Assembly: GCF_003612055.1 (NCBI RefSeq)
Contig: NZ_RAWB01000003.1
Span: forward strand, 1-63,009
Origin: Corallococcus llansteffanensis
Lineage (GTDB): Bacteria > Myxococcota > Myxococcia > Myxococcales > Myxococcaceae
Direction: 5' to 3'
DNA length: 63,009 bases
This document shows, piece after piece, positions 59,562 through 63,009 of this stretch. Numbering within the stretch: the first letter of the stretch is position 1; the number at the start of each line of letters is the position of its first letter. The notes beneath the pieces were generated by a model that saw nothing but the letters and a program-made list of their open reading frames with translations, made no database searches and was not told the origin of the DNA. The position numbers and the translations under genes are program-made.

Positions 59562-59831
59562 ATGCGAGCGGTAATCATTGCCGGGCTGATGGCCGTGGGG
59601 CTGATGGTGGCATGTGGCGGGCCCGAAGCATCCGCGGAAGAGCAGGCAACCCTCATGCAGACAGCGGAGAGCGCGAGCAACGACCAGGGTGGAGAGGTTC
59701 ACGCGGCGTCGGGAGTATGCGACCTCTGCCATTCCAGGTGGATTTCCTGCCTCCGTCGCACGGGGGGAGCCGCCATTTGCGATGAGAACTATGACGCCTG
59801 CTTGCTGGCGAATGGCTGCATGTCCCAATAG
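59562..59831 (+). CDS. Small cysteine-rich lipoprotein
   Basis: 89 residues from ATG at 59562 with AGGAGAA 7 bp upstream. Signal peptide VIIAGLMAVGLMVAC with a lipobox (Cys18). The mature part is acidic at first (EASAEEQATLMQTAESA), then has six cysteines in about 35 residues (CDLCHSRWISC, CDENYDAC, NGC), a disulfide-rich mini-domain. Small exported Cys-rich proteins of this kind are frequent in myxobacteria. No function is known to me. Confidence 0.78.
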   Translation: MRAVIIAGLMAVGLMVACGGPEASAEEQATLMQTAESASNDQGGEVHAASGVCDLCHSRWISCLRRTGGAAICDENYDACLLANGCMSQ

Positions 59832-59943
59832 GCATCACAGGTTCGCATCCACGGGTGGCCTGGGCCCGCGTCCCTGGCCACCTCGTTGGCTGCGTGCTGG
59901 GGGCTCGCGGAGGAAGGCCGTTTCCGCCTTGTAGCGCACGCCG

Positions 59944-60621
59944 TCATGACCCGTGCCCGCCGAGGGCTTTGCCCGTCAGCCGCGTGAGCCGGCCTGCTGC
60001 ATCGAACGAGGCCACGCCTTCGTCCCCTTCCGCCAACTGGAAGCGCACCTCCTCCCCCTCGACCGAGTGCTTCAACTCCCGGGCTGTCAGGTACGCCATC
60101 AGGGCGTTCCGGTGGTTGAACTCATAGAACTTCATGATGTTCGTCACCTGGGTGCTCAGGCCGAGGAGGTCGAACCCGGGCTTCTCGTCGATGCGCGAGT
60201 CGTCGAGCACGATGAAGGCCGCACCGCCCGGGTAGGGGCACCGGTAGAAGGCGCTGTAGTCGTGCAGGCCCACGGCCAGGAGGGAGAGGACGTATCCGTC
60301 CGCGCGCCGCACCTCGAACGAGCGCTCCGTCAGCAGCTCGATGCCGTGGTCCTCGCCATACCCCTGGAGGCCGTAGGCCGCATCGACCACGCGTCGCGGA
60401 GCGTTCAGTGCGTCGTTCGCCCAGGCCCAGAGCCAGGTTCCACTGGAATCGCTCTGGGTGCCCAGGAGGCTCACCTGGAACTGATACGGCGTGCCCTGGA
60501 ACGACAGCTGACCGGCCTGCAGGTCCATTCCCCAGGCGCTCGACCCGGTCATGCGAAAGAGCTTGTGCTGCTTCTCCAGCGACGTGAAGACGTGCTGCTC
60601 GAACAGGTGGCTCAGCTCCAT
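59944..60621 (-). CDS. DUF6882 domain protein
   Basis: 225 residues from ATG at 60619-60621, chosen because GGGGAGGGGAC stands just upstream and upstream in-frame sequence is Pro/Arg filler. The family pattern is present (from memory): YQFQVSLLGTQSDSSGTWLW followed by AWAN, VDAAYGLQGYGEDHGIELLT, and PYPGGAAFIVLDD. DUF6882 proteins are single-domain cytoplasmic proteins of unknown role. The C-terminal VRFQLAEGDEGVASFDA resembles a beta strand pair. It is divergent from the SDR operon; the 299-bp spacer (60622-60920) between them holds nothing else I can identify. Confidence 0.82.
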   Translation of the reverse strand: MELSHLFEQHVFTSLEKQHKLFRMTGSSAWGMDLQAGQLSFQGTPYQFQVSLLGTQSDSSGTWLWAWANDALNAPRRVVDAAYGLQGYGEDHGIELLTERSFEVRRADGYVLSLLAVGLHDYSAFYRCPYPGGAAFIVLDDSRIDEKPGFDLLGLSTQVTNIMKFYEFNHRNALMAYLTARELKHSVEGEEVRFQLAEGDEGVASFDAAGRLTRLTGKALGGHGS

Positions 60622-60920
60622 GTGTCCCCTCCCCCCGAGGCCGGGTGTCCCCGCGAAGACGCAACGGTACCCGGGCCCGCTCAGCGCCGGAAGAGAGGCC
60701 GGAACAGCGTGGACTCGCGGAGGGAGGGCGAACGGAACGCCGAGGCGCTGACCCCAGAGGCCGCGAGAGCCCCGCGCACCGGGATTCTTCCACGCGGCGG
60801 AAGAGTCCCTGCCGGGCGGTGGGCATTCAGTCAGCAGACGCCGCCTCTTAAGTCTCTCCTCGACGCCCACACCAGGGCCGACGGCGGCACTTCGGCTCGC
60901 CGTAGCAACGAGGAAAGATC

Positions 60921-61631
60921 ATGAACTCCCACCAGAAGGTCGCCATCATCACGGGCGCGTCGCAGGGCATCGGGGCCGGGCTCGTCGAGGGTTACCGGGG
61001 CCGCGGCTACCGCGTCGTCGCGACCTCCCGCTCCATCAAGCAGGGCAGCGACCCGGAAGTGCTCGCCGTCGCGGGCGACATCGGCGATGCCTCTACCGCC
61101 GAGCGCGTGGTCAAGGAGGCCCTTGCGCGCTTCGGGCGCATCGACACGCTGGTCAACAACGCCGGCATCTTCATCGCCAGGCCGTTCACGGACTACACGG
61201 CCGACGACTTCACCGCGATGATCAAGACCAACCTCGGTGGCTTCTTCCACCTCACGCAGCGCGCCCTCGTGCAGATGGTGAAGCAGGGCTCTGGCCACAT
61301 CGTCAGCATCACCACGCCCTTCGTGAACCAGGCCATCGCGGGCGTTCCGACGGGGCTCGCGAACCTCACCAAGGGCGGCATCAGCTCCGTGACCCGCGAG
61401 CTCGCGGTCGAGTTCGCCGGGAGGGGTATCCGCGTCAACGCCGTCGCCCCGGGCTTCATCAAGACCCCCATCCACGCGCCGGAGTCCCACGCGTTCCTCG
61501 CCACCTTGAACCCCGCGAAGCGCATGGGCGAGGTCAGCGACGTCACGGATGCGGTTCTCTACCTCGAGGGTGCCAGCTACGCGACGGGCGAGATCCTCTA
61601 CGTCGACGGCGGCCAGAACGCCGGTCGCTAA
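60921..61631 (+). CDS. SDR-family oxidoreductase, catalytic Tyr replaced
   Basis: 236 residues from ATG at 60921 with GAGGAAAG upstream. The NAD(P) loop TGASQGIG is at residues 11-18, the LVNNAG motif is present, and so is the family's PG-x-I-x-T segment (APGFIKTPI). At the catalytic site the Y-x-x-x-K motif reads A-N-L-T-K (GLANLTKGG), so Tyr is Ala. The serine strand reads VSITTPF rather than NISS. Related SDRs with this ALASLTKGG-like motif exist in my memory, so this may be a divergent clade rather than a mutant. The 4-oxalocrotonate tautomerase gene starts 12 bp later in the same operon. Confidence 0.88.
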   Translation: MNSHQKVAIITGASQGIGAGLVEGYRGRGYRVVATSRSIKQGSDPEVLAVAGDIGDASTAERVVKEALARFGRIDTLVNNAGIFIARPFTDYTADDFTAMIKTNLGGFFHLTQRALVQMVKQGSGHIVSITTPFVNQAIAGVPTGLANLTKGGISSVTRELAVEFAGRGIRVNAVAPGFIKTPIHAPESHAFLATLNPAKRMGEVSDVTDAVLYLEGASYATGEILYVDGGQNAGR

Positions 61632-61643
61632 GGGGAGCCTGCC

Positions 61644-61880
61644 ATGCCCATCGTCACCATCCAGATCACCCGTGAGGGCTCCGGCCCCGGCCGGGACTCC
61701 GTCACGCCCGAGGAGAAGGCCCGCCTGATTGCAGGCACCAGCCAGCTCCTGCTCGACGTGCTGAACAAGCCCCTCGACTCGACCTACGTGGTCATCCAGG
61801 AGGTCGAGCTGGAGGACTGGGGCTGGGGCGGCTTGCCGGCGCTCGAGTTCCGCAAGCGGCGCGCCGCGGGCACGTCGTGA
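61644..61880 (+). CDS. 4-oxalocrotonate tautomerase family enzyme
   Basis: 78 residues, starting MPIVTIQITREG. After removal of Met the N-terminal proline (Pro2) is the catalytic base of this family. The body follows the 4-OT pattern: a helix (PEEKARLIAGTSQLLLDVL) and strand STYVVIQEVELEDWGWGG. Members tautomerise 2-hydroxymuconate-like enols or related keto-enol compounds. It is cotranscribed with the SDR (12-bp gap), so the pair may handle one small carbonyl substrate. It ends 6 bp before a strong terminator. Confidence 0.9.
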   Translation: MPIVTIQITREGSGPGRDSVTPEEKARLIAGTSQLLLDVLNKPLDSTYVVIQEVELEDWGWGGLPALEFRKRRAAGTS

Positions 61881-61886
61881 ATCCGC

Positions 61887-61918
61887 ACGGAGACCGCCCA
61901 AGCCCCGGCGGTCTCCGT
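61887..61918. terminator. Bidirectional terminator between the SDR/4-OT operon and lysR
   Basis: ACGGAGACCGCC and its perfect reverse complement around an 8-base loop (CAAGCCCC). This 12-bp stem lies 6 bp after the tautomerase stop and 44 bp beyond the end of the convergent LysR gene. Confidence 0.7.
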
Positions 61919-61962
61919 CCCCTGTGCACCCGAGGGGGCCCCTGCCCGGGGTGCCGTTCCCG

Positions 61963-62898
61963 TCAGCCCTGGAAGGCCTGGGCCTGCACGGAGAGCCTCG
62001 AGAACTCGGCGCGCAGGCGTGGCACCGCGAAGTCCATGAAGGCGCGGACCTTGGGCACCGAGATGCGACCCTGCGGAGTGAGGAGGTGCACGGGGAGGGC
62101 TGACGGCTCGGCGTTGCGCAGGATGACCTTCAGCGAGCCATCCTGGACGCGCTCCGCCACATGGTACGTGTAGAGCCGGGTCACGCCGTGGCCGTCCACC
62201 GCGGACGCGAGTGCGGCCCGCACGCTGTTGACCACGAGCCGCGGCTTGAAGTGCACGGAGCGGAAGATGGCGCTCCCGGCGGCTGGCGGAAACACCCACG
62301 CATCGTGCCCGAAGTGCGTCGTGGTGATGATCCGGTGCTGGCCCAGGTCCGCCGGCTCGAGGATGGGCGGATGCCCGGCGAGGTAGCGCGGCGATGCCAC
62401 GATGACCCGCTTCACGTCGCCCCCGACACGGACGGCGACGAGGGAGGAGTCGGGCAGCTCGGCGACGCGCAGCGCGACATCGATGCCTTCCTCGACGAGG
62501 CTGGCGTACCGGTCGATCAGGACGAGGTTCACCGAGACCTCGGGGTAGGCATCCAGGTAGGCGTCGAGGATGGGCCGCAGGATCTCCTCGCCGCTGATGG
62601 GTGGCGCGCTGATCGTGAGCGTCCCCCGCGGAGCGACGCGCTCGCCCGCGGCGCTCAGCTCGGCCTCCTCGAGATCCGCCAGGATGCGGCGACACGCGGA
62701 CGCATAGCGCTCCCCTGCCTCGCTGAGCTTGAGCGTGCGGGTGGTGCGGTGCAGCAGCTCGGCGCCGATGTGTTGCTCCAGCAACGCGATGGCACGGCTC
62801 ACGGCGGCCGGCGAGCGCGCGAGCCGGCGGCCTGCGCCCGCCAGGCTGCCCTCGTCGAGCGCCGCGACAAACACCTTCATCGCCTCGATGCGATCCAT
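61963..62898 (-). CDS. LysR-family transcriptional regulator
   Basis: 311 residues from ATG at 62896-62898, where GAGGGGAC is the ribosome site; an upstream in-frame start adds an Arg-rich tail. The N-terminal winged helix is clear (FVAALDEGSLAGAGRRLARS, PAAVSRAIALLEQHIGA), then a dimer helix and the effector domain (LTISAPPISGEEILRPIL, GIDVALRVAELPDSSL, FKPRLVVNSVRAAL). This subfamily often controls adjacent oxidoreductase or efflux genes. Here it converges with the SDR/4-OT operon rather than diverging, so control over it is possible but not shown. The upstream 62899-63009 reaches the window edge without another gene. Confidence 0.92.
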   Translation of the reverse strand: MDRIEAMKVFVAALDEGSLAGAGRRLARSPAAVSRAIALLEQHIGAELLHRTTRTLKLSEAGERYASACRRILADLEEAELSAAGERVAPRGTLTISAPPISGEEILRPILDAYLDAYPEVSVNLVLIDRYASLVEEGIDVALRVAELPDSSLVAVRVGGDVKRVIVASPRYLAGHPPILEPADLGQHRIITTTHFGHDAWVFPPAAGSAIFRSVHFKPRLVVNSVRAALASAVDGHGVTRLYTYHVAERVQDGSLKVILRNAEPSALPVHLLTPQGRISVPKVRAFMDFAVPRLRAEFSRLSVQAQAFQG

Positions 62899-63009
62899 GT
62901 CCCCTCTTCCGCGGCGCAGGATGCCCCTCATCCGCGGGGCCCCAGCAGCGAGCCGGGTGACGGTGTACCGCAGGTCAACTGGGAACTGCTGGATGCGGTC
63001 CCCCTGGAG

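Overview
The window is GC-rich DNA from a myxobacterium, most likely Myxococcaceae and possibly Corallococcus. The grounds are codon use with heavy G/C third positions, a giant hybrid NRPS/PKS, a large repeat-rich lipoprotein ending in a MYXO-CTERM-type sorting signal, many lipoproteins, an STK-like gene and several families typical of the group. No tRNA, rRNA or CRISPR array was seen.

Region 1 (1-25083) is the 3' end of a giant single-ORF hybrid NRPS/PKS. Order: (partial C)-A-T / C-A-T / KS-AT-ACP / C*-A*[luciferase-like monooxygenase]A* / C-A(Ser-like)-T / C-A-T / C-A-T / C-T-TE. Three things stand out. A flavin-dependent monooxygenase sits inside a gutted adenylation domain that has no carrier protein. 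The last module has no adenylation domain. The KS-AT linker has been expanded into four 60-bp tandem copies. A convergent GNAT gene ends on the same bases as the megasynthase.

Region 2 (26170-32383) holds a zinc alcohol dehydrogenase with a small partner, then a tight four-gene operon: two unassigned proteins, a DyP-type heme peroxidase, and a disulfide-reductase-like flavoprotein that lacks the redox cysteines.

Region 3 (32811-36901) has three minus-strand genes. The upstream one encodes a fusion of a DNase I-like EEP domain with a C-terminal OTU-like cysteine-protease domain, an effector-like architecture. A DUF6194 gene and the last 55 codons of a LysE-type exporter follow.

Region 4 (36921-49700) is accessory and scarred. 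It contains an FMN alpha-hydroxy-acid dehydrogenase, DUF4833, two copies of one lipoprotein gene on a near-identical 1.68-kb direct repeat 8,015 bp apart, a predicted pseudokinase, a doxX/lysR pair bracketed by 32-bp direct repeats, gene fragments, and relics of the C-terminal end of one IS91-like transposase.

Region 5 (49714-58602) has an O-antigen-ligase-like membrane protein translationally coupled to an S9 peptidase. These converge on a 1.8k-residue propeller-repeat/HYR lipoprotein whose natural 3' end appears to have been removed by an IS91 relic.

Region 6 (58603-63009) has decayed metalloprotease and hydrolase fragments, a Cys-rich lipoprotein, a DUF6882 gene, an SDR plus 4-oxalocrotonate tautomerase operon, and a LysR gene converging on it across a strong terminator hairpin.
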